The notes beneath the pieces are model-generated. The model was not told the DNA's origin and did not search any database. It worked only from the letters and a program-made list of their open reading frames with translations. 64,000 bases of DNA, taken from contig NZ_LMDC01000027.1 of assembly GCF_001425705.1 (NCBI RefSeq), positions 65,515-129,514 of the forward strand. The letters run 5' to 3'. The stretch's first letter is position 1; each line of letters opens with the position of its first letter. A program made the translations under genes and the position numbers. Shown piece by piece: positions 15,942 to 24,829 of the stretch. This stretch comes from Pelomonas sp. Root1217. GTDB taxonomy: Bacteria; Pseudomonadota; Gammaproteobacteria; Burkholderiales; Burkholderiaceae_C.

Positions 15942-18476
15942 TTAGTCTGAAGTGGGCGGACCGCAGCGTTGCAGTGACTGCGACACGATGGCCGGCGTGG
16001 TGTCGGTCCGGCCAATGCCGTTATGGCTCTGCACGTCGCGCAGGATGACCAGGCTGCGTCGCCACGCGGCGCAGGCTCGCGCGTTCTGGTGGCCGGCGGC
16101 AAGCGCCTGGCCCAGCAGGTAATGGGCCACGCCCTGCTTGTAGCGGGTATTCAGGTCGCGCAACGAGCCCTCAGGCAGGCTGTTATAGCCTTCTACCGCC
16201 TGCTGCGCCGCTGCTACGGCGGCGGCCGCATCGCCGTTGGCCAGCAGCGCCCGGCTCATCGAACCTGTGACGATGGCCACCTCGGCGCGCAGTTGTGCGT
16301 TGCTGGGGTCCCGGCCGCTCAGATCGGATAGGATCTGGACAGCCTGGCGGTAGGCGTCTGCCGCGTCGTGTGGCTGCTTCGCACGCATGAGTGCCGCGGC
16401 CAGGTTGGCGTGGTGGGCCGCGAAATTGCGCTGCAGGCGAGCGTCGTCGCCATGTTTTTGCACGACCGGCCCTTGCAGCTCGAGGGCGCGCCGGAATGCC
16501 GCGATGGCCTGCTGCACCGTCGCAACTTCCTCATCACGCTCGAAGAAATAGGTGCCTTCTTCCAGGTAGGTGGTGGCCAGCCCGGACGTGGCCGTTTCAT
16601 CGCCAGGATGGCCGGCCAGGATGGCAAGGTACAGGCGCCGTGCGGTTGCGAGGCTCTTGAAGAAGGGCTCCGCCTTGTCAACGAAACGCTGGACCTGCGC
16701 GAGTTGGGAATGCATGGCGGCGTGGGTGGTCTGCAGATCGGGATCCAGTTGCCCACGTGCGGCCAACCTGTCCATCAGCTCCACCCCCTGAGCCACCAGC
16801 GACTCCGCCGCGGCGTCGTCATCCTGGGAGGCCAGCAGCGTCCCCTTGCGCTGATACAACTGGGCGAGCGCGGCCGCGGCGTGAGCCTGGCTCGGCTCGG
16901 CGACCCGCGGGTTGCCGACGAGGTCCTTCACCAGCGCGATGCCCCGGTCGTAGCTCTCCCGCGCGCTCTTCGGGTCGCCGAGGTTGGCCGAATACGGGCG
17001 GCCCTGGATGTCGCCGATGCTGCGGTAGCCGCCGGCCAGCTCGATCTGCAGCTCGGCGTCCCCCGCGGCTTCGGCGCTCAAATGGCGCAGCGAGTCGAGC
17101 GCGTTCTGCACGACCATGCGCCGCGCCGCCGTGCCCCCTGGCAGCGGCGCGATGGCCTTCTGAAGGTCGCGCAGCATGAGGGTGGCCAGCTTGCGGACGT
17201 CGGCGAAGTGCTGCTCCGCACGGGCCTTCTGCCGGCGCGCTTCGTAGGCCTCATAGGCCGCCACGGTGGAGGCGGCCACGAGAATCAGCAGAGACGCACA
17301 GAGCGCCCCACGGTGGCGCCGCAGGAAGCGGCCGATGCGGTAGCGCCAGGCATGGGGCCGGGCCTGCACTGCGAGGCCTTGCAGGTGCCGGGAGAGATCG
17401 TCGGCCAGTTCCGCCGCGCTGGCGTAGCGCTGTGCCGGCGACTTGTGCAGGGCTTTCATCACCACCGCATCCAGGCCGCCGCGCAACTGCCGCTTGAGTG
17501 CGCCGGCACCGGCCAGGCTGGCGCTGACGGCCCGGCTGGGCCAGGGCGGGTCGACTTCGAGGATGGCCTGGCCTGGCGAGCCGTCGCTGGCGTCGCGACC
17601 ATAGGGGCTGGTCCGGGCGAGCAGCCGGTACAGCACCACGCCCAGCGAGTAGATGTCGCTGGCCGGCGTGACCGGCTCGCCGCGGATCTGCTCGGGGCTG
17701 GCGTATTCGGGCGTCAGGATGCGGTAGATGCCATCCGTGTGCTGGTTGTCGGCCTGCGCCGGATGCAGCTGCTCGGCGATGCCGAAGTCCAGCAATTTGA
17801 CCGTGCCGTCGCCGCGCACATGGATGTTGCTCGGCTTCAGATCGCGGTGCACCACGCCGCGTCCATGCAGATACCCCATCACCTGGCAGACGGTGACAAA
17901 AAGCCGCAGCCGATCTTCCACGCCAAGCCCGCGGTCGTCGCAGTAGGTGTCGATGGCGTCGCCTTGAACGAGTTCCATGACAAACCACGGCGCGCCGTCG
18001 CCCGTGACGCCGGCGTCGATCAGCTTGGCGAGGTTGGGATGGTCGAGCGAGGCCAGGATGCGCCGCTCGGCCCAGAACGGTTCCAGGGCAACGGCTTGGT
18101 CGGCATCCGCCCTCATCACCTTGACCGCCACCTGCTGCTCGTACTGGCCGTCAGCGCGTTCACCGAGGTAGACCTCGCCCATGCCCCCGCGGGCAATCAG
18201 CGACACGAGCCGGTAGGCACCCAGTGTCCGCCCAACCCATGCTCCGGTCGCGCGCTGCTCCAGCGCCTCGAGCATGAATTCGGCGGGTGGTGCGTCCAGG
18301 GGGCTCGCCACAACGCTGGCCGCTTCAAGCAGGTCCTCGACCTCGCGCAGCAACGTCGAGTCGCTGGCGCTGGCGTGCCGCACGAAAGCCTTGCGCTCGT
18401 TCGCCGGACGCTCCATGGCGTCGGCCACGACTGCCTTGGCCCGTTGCCACAGCTCGGCTTCCATTGATGCGCTCAA
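15942..18476 (-). CDS. Ser/Thr protein kinase with TM segment and TPR-like tail
   Basis: The 844-residue protein has a kinase domain at about 86-370 with glycine loop ARGGMGEVYLG (95-105), catalytic Lys119, HRDLKPSN (210-217), DFG (230-232) and the TPEYASPEQ substrate loop. A transmembrane helix follows at about 389-408, then a helical C-terminal half with TPR-like units in the periplasm. All catalytic motifs are present, so it should be active. It lies 31 bases after the ECF sigma gene on the same strand, the usual pairing for this sigma group. The kinase may control the sigma factor, or the reverse. Confidence 0.9.
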   Translation of the reverse strand: MSASMEAELWQRAKAVVADAMERPANERKAFVRHASASDSTLLREVEDLLEAASVVASPLDAPPAEFMLEALEQRATGAWVGRTLGAYRLVSLIARGGMGEVYLGERADGQYEQQVAVKVMRADADQAVALEPFWAERRILASLDHPNLAKLIDAGVTGDGAPWFVMELVQGDAIDTYCDDRGLGVEDRLRLFVTVCQVMGYLHGRGVVHRDLKPSNIHVRGDGTVKLLDFGIAEQLHPAQADNQHTDGIYRILTPEYASPEQIRGEPVTPASDIYSLGVVLYRLLARTSPYGRDASDGSPGQAILEVDPPWPSRAVSASLAGAGALKRQLRGGLDAVVMKALHKSPAQRYASAAELADDLSRHLQGLAVQARPHAWRYRIGRFLRRHRGALCASLLILVAASTVAAYEAYEARRQKARAEQHFADVRKLATLMLRDLQKAIAPLPGGTAARRMVVQNALDSLRHLSAEAAGDAELQIELAGGYRSIGDIQGRPYSANLGDPKSARESYDRGIALVKDLVGNPRVAEPSQAHAAAALAQLYQRKGTLLASQDDDAAAESLVAQGVELMDRLAARGQLDPDLQTTHAAMHSQLAQVQRFVDKAEPFFKSLATARRLYLAILAGHPGDETATSGLATTYLEEGTYFFERDEEVATVQQAIAAFRRALELQGPVVQKHGDDARLQRNFAAHHANLAAALMRAKQPHDAADAYRQAVQILSDLSGRDPSNAQLRAEVAIVTGSMSRALLANGDAAAAVAAAQQAVEGYNSLPEGSLRDLNTRYKQGVAHYLLGQALAAGHQNARACAAWRRSLVILRDVQSHNGIGRTDTTPAIVSQSLQRCGPPTSD

Positions 18477-18507
18477 TGGCGTGGCCTCCCGAGACGGCGA
18501 TGCAGGC

Positions 18508-19167
18508 TCATGCCGGCGCTACAGCGGAAAGAACCGGCCGGCGCGAGGCGCCCGCAGCAGGCCGCGCCATTTCACGCAGCAGCCAGGCGCGCGCCGTCAC
18601 CCATTCCCGCTTGACCGTGGCCGGAGAAATCCCCAGCGCCTCGGCGGTCTCGTCGATGCTGAGCCCGCCGAAGTAGCGCAGTTCAACGACCTGGTTCTGC
18701 TGCGGGTCGAGGCGCTCCAGCCGCTGCAGGCACTGGTCGAGCGTCAGGATGTTCAGTGCCAGCTCGCCCGCCTGGATCGATTGGTCCCAATCCGTGGGCA
18801 ACTCGTGAAGTTCCTCGAGGCTCACGGCGATCTGGCCGCCGCCTCGCTTGCCTGTCTGGCGTGCACGGGCATGGTCGACCAGGATGTGGCGCATCAGCTT
18901 GGAGACCAGCGCAAACAGCTGCGAGCGCGACTTCCACTGCACTTCCCGTTCCTTGGCCAAGCGCAGAAAGGCCTCGTGGACCAGGCCGGTGCCTTGCAGG
19001 GTGTGGCCCGAGCGCTCGCCCCGCAGATGGCGGCGCGCGAGATGACGCAGATCGTCATACACAAGCGGAATCAGGCGCTCGAATGCCTGGCCGTCGCCGT
19101 CGGACCACTGTCGAAGCAACTGCGTTACCGGGCCGTGGGCCATCTCGTCAACGGGTCCGCTCGTCAT
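18508..19167 (-). CDS. ECF sigma factor (TIGR02999 / kinase-linked group)
   Basis: The 219-residue protein has region 2 (YDDLRHLARRHLRGER, LVHEAFLRL, HILVDHARAR) and region 4 (LDPQQNQVVELRYFGGLSIDETAEALGIS, in part, then VKREWVTARAWL). These features match the ECF group commonly found next to Ser/Thr kinases. No anti-sigma gene is nearby, consistent with control by the linked kinase. The ATG at 19167 has AAGGAG upstream. It is the first gene of a probable three-gene unit with the kinase and the LuxR-type regulator. Confidence 0.88.
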   Translation of the reverse strand: MTSGPVDEMAHGPVTQLLRQWSDGDGQAFERLIPLVYDDLRHLARRHLRGERSGHTLQGTGLVHEAFLRLAKEREVQWKSRSQLFALVSKLMRHILVDHARARQTGKRGGGQIAVSLEELHELPTDWDQSIQAGELALNILTLDQCLQRLERLDPQQNQVVELRYFGGLSIDETAEALGISPATVKREWVTARAWLLREMARPAAGASRRPVLSAVAPA

Positions 19168-20152
19168 GATGCAACTTGCTCCTTGCTCAAACTGATCGGG
19201 GTGCGCAGCCTACGTCTGTAAACGGCGATCGATGCACCGTTTTTTGGCAGCAGCCTCATTTCAGGGACATTGAAATCGCTTACACGCCGGTGGTGTGCAA
19301 CTGCGCAGTGACCTGGCTCTCTCGACCCAGACATTCTTCGCCGCTCTGCGCTGGACTGAAGACCCAGCGGCGGCATGCCTGCAATCAGTGATGAAGCGCC
19401 ATTGCTAACTCGGCCATCGCTTCTGAAGCTGGCGTCCGGGCGGAAGGGCCCTGAGTGTCATGCGCGCCGCTTCGGCCTGAGCGTGCTGGCGGAAGAGGTC
19501 GTCGCTGGGGCAATCACCGTTGAGGGATGTGGCTCGGTCGCAGTGCATGGGTTGTCTCCCCGGGTCGTTATGGGCGTTTTCGAGAGCCGGCGCGGCCGTC
19601 CGCCGGACTGTCGTGGTCCATACTGTGCAGAGGAATGTTATCGATGTCATTTGGGTTTACATCTGATGACATTGCCGATGCGGCCTACATCGCGGCGTGC
19701 CCGCTGCCAATTGCAAAGCAATGCGGATGCTGAAGGTCAGCGCTATGAACCTTGGACAACTCGGCGCCAACTTTTCTACCGGGAGTCGCTATGACCGAGG
19801 ACGCCGGGACCAGGTGCAGGCTGTTGTGGTCAGCGCTGCACCTGTTCACGATCTGGAACGGCAGCGTTGTCGCTCTTACGACCGAGCATTGGCTCCGTCA
19901 TCAAGGCGCCGCGCAGCGGCTGGGCCGGCGACAGCGTAATCAGGGTTTGGGGTTTAGGCCGCACCTACGTTGAGAGTGGCCGGCGAGGACCTCGTCATCT
20001 GGGCCACCCTATCGCTACCACTTCTCGGTCAGGGCCAACAGCGGCTCGACCTTGACGCCATCGCGGGCTCCATCCCGTCCTGCAACGTGGGGTGCACCTG
20101 CAGGCCCGTTGGCGGCCGAAAGGGTCAGTTCCGGTCAGAGCCCGACGCAACT
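19168..20152. other. About 1 kb without recognisable genes
   Basis: Between the sigma factor start and the HEPN-type gene both strands have only short frames with no family resemblance, such as a 139-residue + frame at 19375-19794 without a clear ribosome site. Parts (19590-19790) look less GC-biased than the surrounding genes. The bases just before 19168 should hold the promoter of the sigma-kinase unit. The rest looks like decayed mobile DNA next to the island remnants. Confidence 0.5.
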
Positions 20153-20827
20153 TCAGAGCGGAACGCGGCTCATGAACCCAAGGACGCCCGGGATCATCTG
20201 TGCGACATGGTCCCTGGTGTATAGCTCGTACTTGCCATGTGCTGCGTTGTTCCGAACTTCAAGCCAGGCGGTGACGAGCTTCTGGTCGAGCTTGTTGTAG
20301 CCGCCCTTCTTGACCAGCTCAGCATTCAGCCGGTCGGCCTTCAAAGGCACAAGCTTTCCGTCTCGTTCTTCCTCCACGTCCACGCCATGCTTCCCGCATA
20401 GCTGACGCAGGTGCTCTTCGAGGACCGACCCGGCCATCACAGCCGCTGGGTCCTTGTAGCCTGTTTCCAGCAGGTGCTCGGCCATCGACATGAAGTCGGC
20501 GAACAGTTCAGCCGCTACAAGACCTTTCACAGTGAACAGCCAGCCGCCGGCTATCTCCTGTCGTATCGCTCCCAGGATCGCAATGCCGGCCTGTGCATGT
20601 TCCAGCAAGTCACGGCCGGTCTTCGCCTTGAACTGAACGTAGTGAGACTGCTCGCTCGAAAACACCCTCTCGATGAACGAAAGGCCCGCGGAACGGAAGC
20701 CAGCCATCTTGTCCGATGCCACCACGTTCTCGCTGAAGTGGCCCCCGCTCGCCCGACACGTCGCCGCAGTGGCATGACCCATCGCCAGGATTTCATCGAC
20801 CCGTGTCACGAGACTGGAGAGGTTCAT
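20153..20827 (-). CDS. HEPN-like protein with Rx4H motif, possible defence or toxin RNase
   Basis: The 224-residue helical protein has a C-terminal WLEVRNNAAHGKYELYTRDHVAQM. The RNNAAH core (Arg192 to His197) is the Rx4-6H catalytic motif of HEPN nucleases. The frame stays open upstream to 21133, but those extra residues belong to a recombinase remnant, so I placed the start at the ATG at 20827, which has only a weak ribosome site. Its setting in mobile-element debris beside a tRNA suggests cargo of a former island. No partner nucleotidyltransferase or antitoxin gene is visible. Confidence 0.6.
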   Translation of the reverse strand: MNLSSLVTRVDEILAMGHATAATCRASGGHFSENVVASDKMAGFRSAGLSFIERVFSSEQSHYVQFKAKTGRDLLEHAQAGIAILGAIRQEIAGGWLFTVKGLVAAELFADFMSMAEHLLETGYKDPAAVMAGSVLEEHLRQLCGKHGVDVEEERDGKLVPLKADRLNAELVKKGGYNKLDQKLVTAWLEVRNNAAHGKYELYTRDHVAQMIPGVLGFMSRVPL

Positions 20828-20908
20828 GGATGCGCTCAGTTGTAGGGGCACCCAATCATCCCGGATGTTCACCGCAAATTTTCGAGGGGGTATCGGACAA
20901 GTACTGGG

Positions 20909-21488
20909 CCCGAGGATGGGGAGCCAGTAGGCTGCATCCCGGCCCGCGTTGCGCGCCGTCGGGAGGGTGTAGGTCTGGAAGGGCTCGCGGGCGAAGAGCG
21001 GGCGGAGCTGTGCCGCTGTCACGGCCTTGCGCTCGATGACGGGCTCAGTGGCCCCCTCCACACGGATGTTCGTCCAGGGGTCAGAGGTGATGCGCTGTCC
21101 CTCGGCCATCTCATAGCGCAGCAGCGTGGTCACCCAGCTCGATACGGTCGCGGGTGGTCCTGGCGGACATGCCTTGGGTGAGGAAGTGATCCCGCAACAT
21201 CAACCCGTGCTTGCGGGTCAACTGCGCGAGCGGCGGGTCGCCGCAGACCTGCTCGAAGGCCTCTACGACCCGGCGCGCGGTGTCGATGGCCTTGGTCGAC
21301 GGCTTCTTGCTCTTGGTGGACCAGAGGGTGAACACGTCGCGCAGCCGCAGCGCCTCGGCCGGCTTGTCCTGCGGCGGCAAGTCCTCACAGGGTTGGGGCA
21401 CCACCGCGGGCACCGTGGAGGGCTCCGGCGTAGCGATCCAAGCCCCTTCGTCACGCTGCGCCGCTTCGACGTTCGCTCGGTGGTAAGC
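20909..21488 (-). pseudogene. Tyrosine recombinase remnant, frameshifted and truncated at both ends
   Basis: Read from 21488, this encodes a SAM-like core-binding region (LRLRDVFTLWSTKSKKPSTKAI, then FEQVCGDPPLAQLTRKHGLMLRDHF) of phage-type integrases. At about 21133-21136 one extra C (G on the coding strand) moves the frame. Beyond it the sequence continues as TTLLRYEMAEGQ and ends at DAAYWLPILG, just before the catalytic domain. No catalytic Arg-His-Arg-Tyr set remains. The upstream end abuts the transposase remnant. The gene is clearly dead. Confidence 0.75.
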
Positions 21489-21867
21489 GGTGACGCCAGC
21501 GGAAGGCCGTGCTGGGAGCCACCGACAGGGTGTCCGCGGCCTGATGCACGCTCAAGCCCTGGCGCAGCACTTGGGCTTGGCGCTCCCATTTCCCCTTGTG
21601 CCGCAGCCGAGCCAGCGGCGTCTCGGTCAGCGAGTTGAAGGTCCTGGTGCAGCTGCGGCATTTGTAGCGCTGCAACCCGCTGGCGTGTCCATTGCGAACC
21701 ACGCGCTCACCTTGGCAGTGCGGACAGGCCAGCGGACGAGATTGCACCGTCTGTACGACCTGCACGACCTCGTCGGCGCCGCTCAAGGCCTGCATCAACT
21801 CCTGCCGCTGCCCCGGCGTCAGCTTCGATACCTCGGCCAGCATCCTCTTGAGTTCTCGGCTGCGCAT
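21451..21867 (-). pseudogene. Truncated IS1595-like transposase
   Basis: The 138-codon frame starts MRSRELKRMLAEVSKLT and has a zinc ribbon (CPHCQGERVVRNG, YKCRSC) and the helix-turn-helix LSVHQAADTLSVAPSTAFRWRHR typical of IS1595/ISXO2 transposases. After residue 127 (about base 21487) similarity stops where recombinase remnant sequence begins. The DDE catalytic domain is missing. It cannot transpose by itself. Confidence 0.75.
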
Positions 21868-22014
21868 CTGTGACTCCCGTCGCCCCAGACTCCGGGGCCG
21901 TGCGAGCCAATATCCCTTCCCACAGGCTCAACACGTGAGCCATCACGAATCAATGCGCAAAGAGCCAAAAACAAGGGGTTGCGACCTTGCGGTGTAACCC
22001 CCCCCGGGTGTCTG

Positions 22015-22090
<76 letters not shown>

Positions 22091-22151
22091 ACGCGACCGA
22101 AAAAGTATAGCCCCGCCTCAAGGCTGCGGTCGGCTGCTATCGTCTTCGCCC

Positions 22152-23042
22152 ATGACGCCCCGCAAGTCGATGGCCTGGTTTGAGGCTCAGTACAACAACC
22201 GCCAGCGCGTGACCGACAGTGCCGACATCCTCGAGCGCTGGGCCTTGGCGTCTGCACTGGTGCGCGAGCGGTCCAACTGCCATCTGGACCTGCGCTACGG
22301 GCCTGATCCCAAGCAGACGCTGGATGTCTTCACGCCCGATCCGGCATTCGCCGGCGGTTTCGCGCCGGTTCTGGTCGTCGTCCATGGCGGCTACTGGCGA
22401 TCCCTGGACAAGTCGGACTATTCCTTCCTGGCCGCAGGCTTCACGGACGAAGGCGCCCTCGTCGTCGTGCCGAACTACGACCTGTGCCCCGGCGTCGGCA
22501 TCGAGCGCATCGCGATGCAGCTCACTTCAGCCGTGGCCTGGGCCTGGCGGCACGCGGCAGAGCATGGTGGCGACCCCAGCCGCATCGTCCTCGTCGGCCA
22601 TTCGGCCGGGGGTCATCTGGCGGCGATGCTGAGCTGTTGCGACTGGAAGCGTGTCGGCAAGGACCTGCCGCGGCGCCTCGTGCAGGGCGCGATGTCGGTG
22701 TCGGGTCTGCACGATCTCGCGCCGCTGCGCCGCGTACCCTTTCTGCAGGCCGACCTGCGCCTGGATGCCGCCGCCACGCGCCGCCTCAGCCCCATCCACT
22801 TTCCGCCGCCACGCTCGCCGCAGACGCTGTTCGCCGTCGTCGGTGCCCAGGAGAGCGAGGAATACCGGCGCCAGAACCAGCTGATCCGCCAGGCCTGGGG
22901 CGCTCGTGCGGTACCGGTTTGCGAAGAGCTGCCAGGCTGCAACCATTTCACTGTGCTGCACGACCTGGCCGACCCGCAGGGGCGCTCCCACCAGCTCGCG
23001 CGCCAGCTGCTTGGCTTGCGCTGGTACAGCGGTCTGCTATGA
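22152..23042 (+). CDS. Alpha/beta hydrolase (arylformamidase/BD-FAE-like)
   Basis: The 296-residue protein has the oxyanion motif VVVHGGYWRSLDKSDYSFLA, the nucleophile elbow VLVGHSAGGHLAA and a C-terminal His in GCNHFTVLHDL. The opening QYNNRQRV and the HGGYW motif resemble kynurenine formamidase/BD-fae-type esterases. The physiological substrate is unknown; no tryptophan-degradation gene is adjacent. It stands alone between the tRNA and a convergent operon. Confidence 0.75.
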   Translation: MTPRKSMAWFEAQYNNRQRVTDSADILERWALASALVRERSNCHLDLRYGPDPKQTLDVFTPDPAFAGGFAPVLVVVHGGYWRSLDKSDYSFLAAGFTDEGALVVVPNYDLCPGVGIERIAMQLTSAVAWAWRHAAEHGGDPSRIVLVGHSAGGHLAAMLSCCDWKRVGKDLPRRLVQGAMSVSGLHDLAPLRRVPFLQADLRLDAAATRRLSPIHFPPPRSPQTLFAVVGAQESEEYRRQNQLIRQAWGARAVPVCEELPGCNHFTVLHDLADPQGRSHQLARQLLGLRWYSGLL

Positions 23043-23092
23043 GTGCATTGAAGCAAGGCGGTGCGAACGTGAGCTGGGCTGCGACTTGACGC

Positions 23093-23713
23093 TCAGGTCG
23101 CCACGTAGCGGCCGGGCCGGTGGTTGATGGCCAGGGCCGCGTTGATGGCCGCCATGCCCAGCAGCGACAGGCCGATGCGATCCAGCGGCACCAGGGGCAG
23201 GGCGGCGAGCAGGATGGCCGTGTCCAGGCCTGCCTGCAGATAGCCGGCACGCCAGCCGCGCGTTTCCTGCAGCCACAGCACCAGCACGTTGAGCCCACCG
23301 AGGGACGCCCGGTGGCGGAACAGGATGATCAGCCCCGCGCCCACGAGCAGCCCGCCGCCGACAGCGCCAAACCAGGGGTTGAGCTGGCTGATGCTCAGCC
23401 AGCCGGGCAAGGCCTCGGCGAGCGCCGCCAGCAACGCGACGGCCAGCAGGCTCTTCACCGTGAACGCCGGCCCCATGCGACGCCAGGCCAGCGCATAGAA
23501 CGGCAGGTTGATGGCAAAGAACAGCAGGCCGAACGACCAGCCGAAGGCGTAGTGCAGCAGGAAGGCGATGCCGACCGTGCCACCGCTGAGCAGGCCGGCC
23601 TGCTTGAACAGGGCCACGCCCAGCGCGGCGAACAGCGTGCCGGTGAGTAGCGCCTGGGCGTCCTCGAAATGGCTGTGCTTCAGGGTGCGGCTTGCCGTCG
23701 ATGGCGGCTTCAT
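23093..23713 (-). CDS. YitT family membrane protein
   Basis: The 206-residue protein starts MKPPSTASRTLKHSHFEDAQ, followed by six or so hydrophobic segments with LLSGGTVGIAFLLHYAFGW and ASLGGLNVLVLWLQ, features of the YitT/DUF161 family without its C-terminal soluble domain. The frame is open far upstream, but the ATG at 23713 overlaps the DUF2788 stop by 4 bases, supporting this start. Function is unknown; transport is possible. Confidence 0.85.
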   Translation of the reverse strand: MKPPSTASRTLKHSHFEDAQALLTGTLFAALGVALFKQAGLLSGGTVGIAFLLHYAFGWSFGLLFFAINLPFYALAWRRMGPAFTVKSLLAVALLAALAEALPGWLSISQLNPWFGAVGGGLLVGAGLIILFRHRASLGGLNVLVLWLQETRGWRAGYLQAGLDTAILLAALPLVPLDRIGLSLLGMAAINAALAINHRPGRYVAT

Positions 23714-23928
23714 CCGATGGCTCCGGACAGGAAGTATTTGATGACGCCCTTGGCCGCGAATCCGACGAGACCAAAGCCCAGGCCGAGCAGCAGCACAAAG
23801 GTACCGAAGCGCCCCGCCTTGGACTCGCGCGCCAGCTGCAGGATGATGAACACCATGTAGAGCATGAAGGCGCCAACCCCGAAGGTCAGGCCGAACTGCG
23901 CGATCTCGGCTTCTGTGTAGCCCCACAT
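23710..23928 (-). CDS. DUF2788 small membrane protein
   Basis: The 72-residue protein has two hydrophobic helices around the conserved LARESKAGRFGTFVLLLGLG, as in DUF2788. It lies between the DUF2189 and yitT-like genes on the same strand, with a 3-base gap upstream and a 4-base overlap downstream. A small inner-membrane protein of unknown role. Confidence 0.85.
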   Translation of the reverse strand: MWGYTEAEIAQFGLTFGVGAFMLYMVFIILQLARESKAGRFGTFVLLLGLGFGLVGFAAKGVIKYFLSGAIG

Positions 23929-23931
23929 GGT

Positions 23932-24726
23932 TCAGTCCGGGCGGCGGGTGACAAGGTCGCGGTAGGCGTGCCAGCTCGCATGGCCCAGCCAAGGCACGAC
24001 GAGGATCAGGCCCAGCAGCGCGGTGGCCATGCCGACGAGCGTCAGCGCGAGGATGAGGGCGGCCCAGAGCGCGATCGGGGCGGGGTGCGCCAGCACGACC
24101 TTCCAGCTCGTGAACACCGCGCCGAGCACGCCCAGCTTGTGCGGGGGCAGGTCCACCAGCGCCGGGATGGCCACGACTGTGGACGCGAACACCGGTGCGG
24201 CGAGCACCGCACCCAGCATGAGCCAGGTCGCGAAGAGCCGGGATTCGTCGTTCAGCACGACCTTGAGCAGGAAGTCGCGCGGGCTGTGGACAGGGTCGGT
24301 GGCGAAGCCGGTCACGAAGGCCGCGGAGCACAGCACCCAGCCCGTGCCGGCGAAGGCCAGCAACACGCCGAAGACGATAAGCCGGCCGTCGCGCGGGCGC
24401 CAGGCGTCGCGCACCGTGCGCCAGCTGGGTTGCCCGCCCCGGTCCAGCTCGCGGCTGAGCGCGTACAGGCCGGTGGCCAGGATGGGCGCGACGATGAGGA
24501 AGCCGGTGAAGGCGCCTGCCAGCAGCCAGAAGCGGTCTCGCGCCAGCGCGAAGAGCAGGGCGCCGAACGTGGCCATGACCAGGCCGTGGGCGAGCGAGGC
24601 CAGCGGGGCCTGCCACAGGTCCTGCCAGCCGCGCGCGAGCCAGCCCAGAGGGCGCAGCACGGGAATGGCACGGACGCCGAAGCCCTGGGACTCCCTCAGG
24701 GCCTTTTCGCTGTAGCGGTTGGGCAT
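23932..24726 (-). CDS. DUF2189 membrane protein
   Basis: The 264-residue protein has six hydrophobic segments. An N-terminal WLARGWQDLWQAPLASLAHG, the APILATGLYALSRELDRGG region and a C-terminal VVPWLGHASWHAYRDLV fit DUF2189 proteins. It is the first gene of a three-gene membrane-protein operon on the minus strand. A near-consensus FNR-type site lies about 40 bases upstream. The family has no established biochemical function. Confidence 0.85.
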   Translation of the reverse strand: MPNRYSEKALRESQGFGVRAIPVLRPLGWLARGWQDLWQAPLASLAHGLVMATFGALLFALARDRFWLLAGAFTGFLIVAPILATGLYALSRELDRGGQPSWRTVRDAWRPRDGRLIVFGVLLAFAGTGWVLCSAAFVTGFATDPVHSPRDFLLKVVLNDESRLFATWLMLGAVLAAPVFASTVVAIPALVDLPPHKLGVLGAVFTSWKVVLAHPAPIALWAALILALTLVGMATALLGLILVVPWLGHASWHAYRDLVTRRPD

Positions 24727-24764
24727 GGCGGTGCCAAGTGTGGCGTGCTCGGCCGCCGGCTGCC

Positions 24765-24778
24765 TTGATGCGGCTCAA
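24765..24778. promoter_or_regulatory. FNR/ANR-like site upstream of DUF2189 operon
   Basis: TTGAT-GCGG-CTCAA matches the FNR-family consensus TTGAT-N4-ATCAA at all but one position. It lies 39-52 bases before the DUF2189 start codon in the 103-base gap to glnD. It would suggest oxygen- or NO-responsive expression, but a single-copy match of this length can arise by chance. Confidence 0.3.
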
Positions 24779-24829
24779 GCCGTGCTGCGTTGGGCGGCCA
24801 CGGCAGCGAAGCCGGTAGGGGTGGGCTTG

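Noticed and set aside
19375-19794. 139-codon + frame as a gene
   Set aside because: No recognisable domain, no clear ribosome site, and short stops-free stretches are common at this GC content.
20828-21133. N-terminal extension of the HEPN-type gene
   Set aside because: The residues match the middle of a tyrosine recombinase, so this open frame is an accidental fusion with the remnant.
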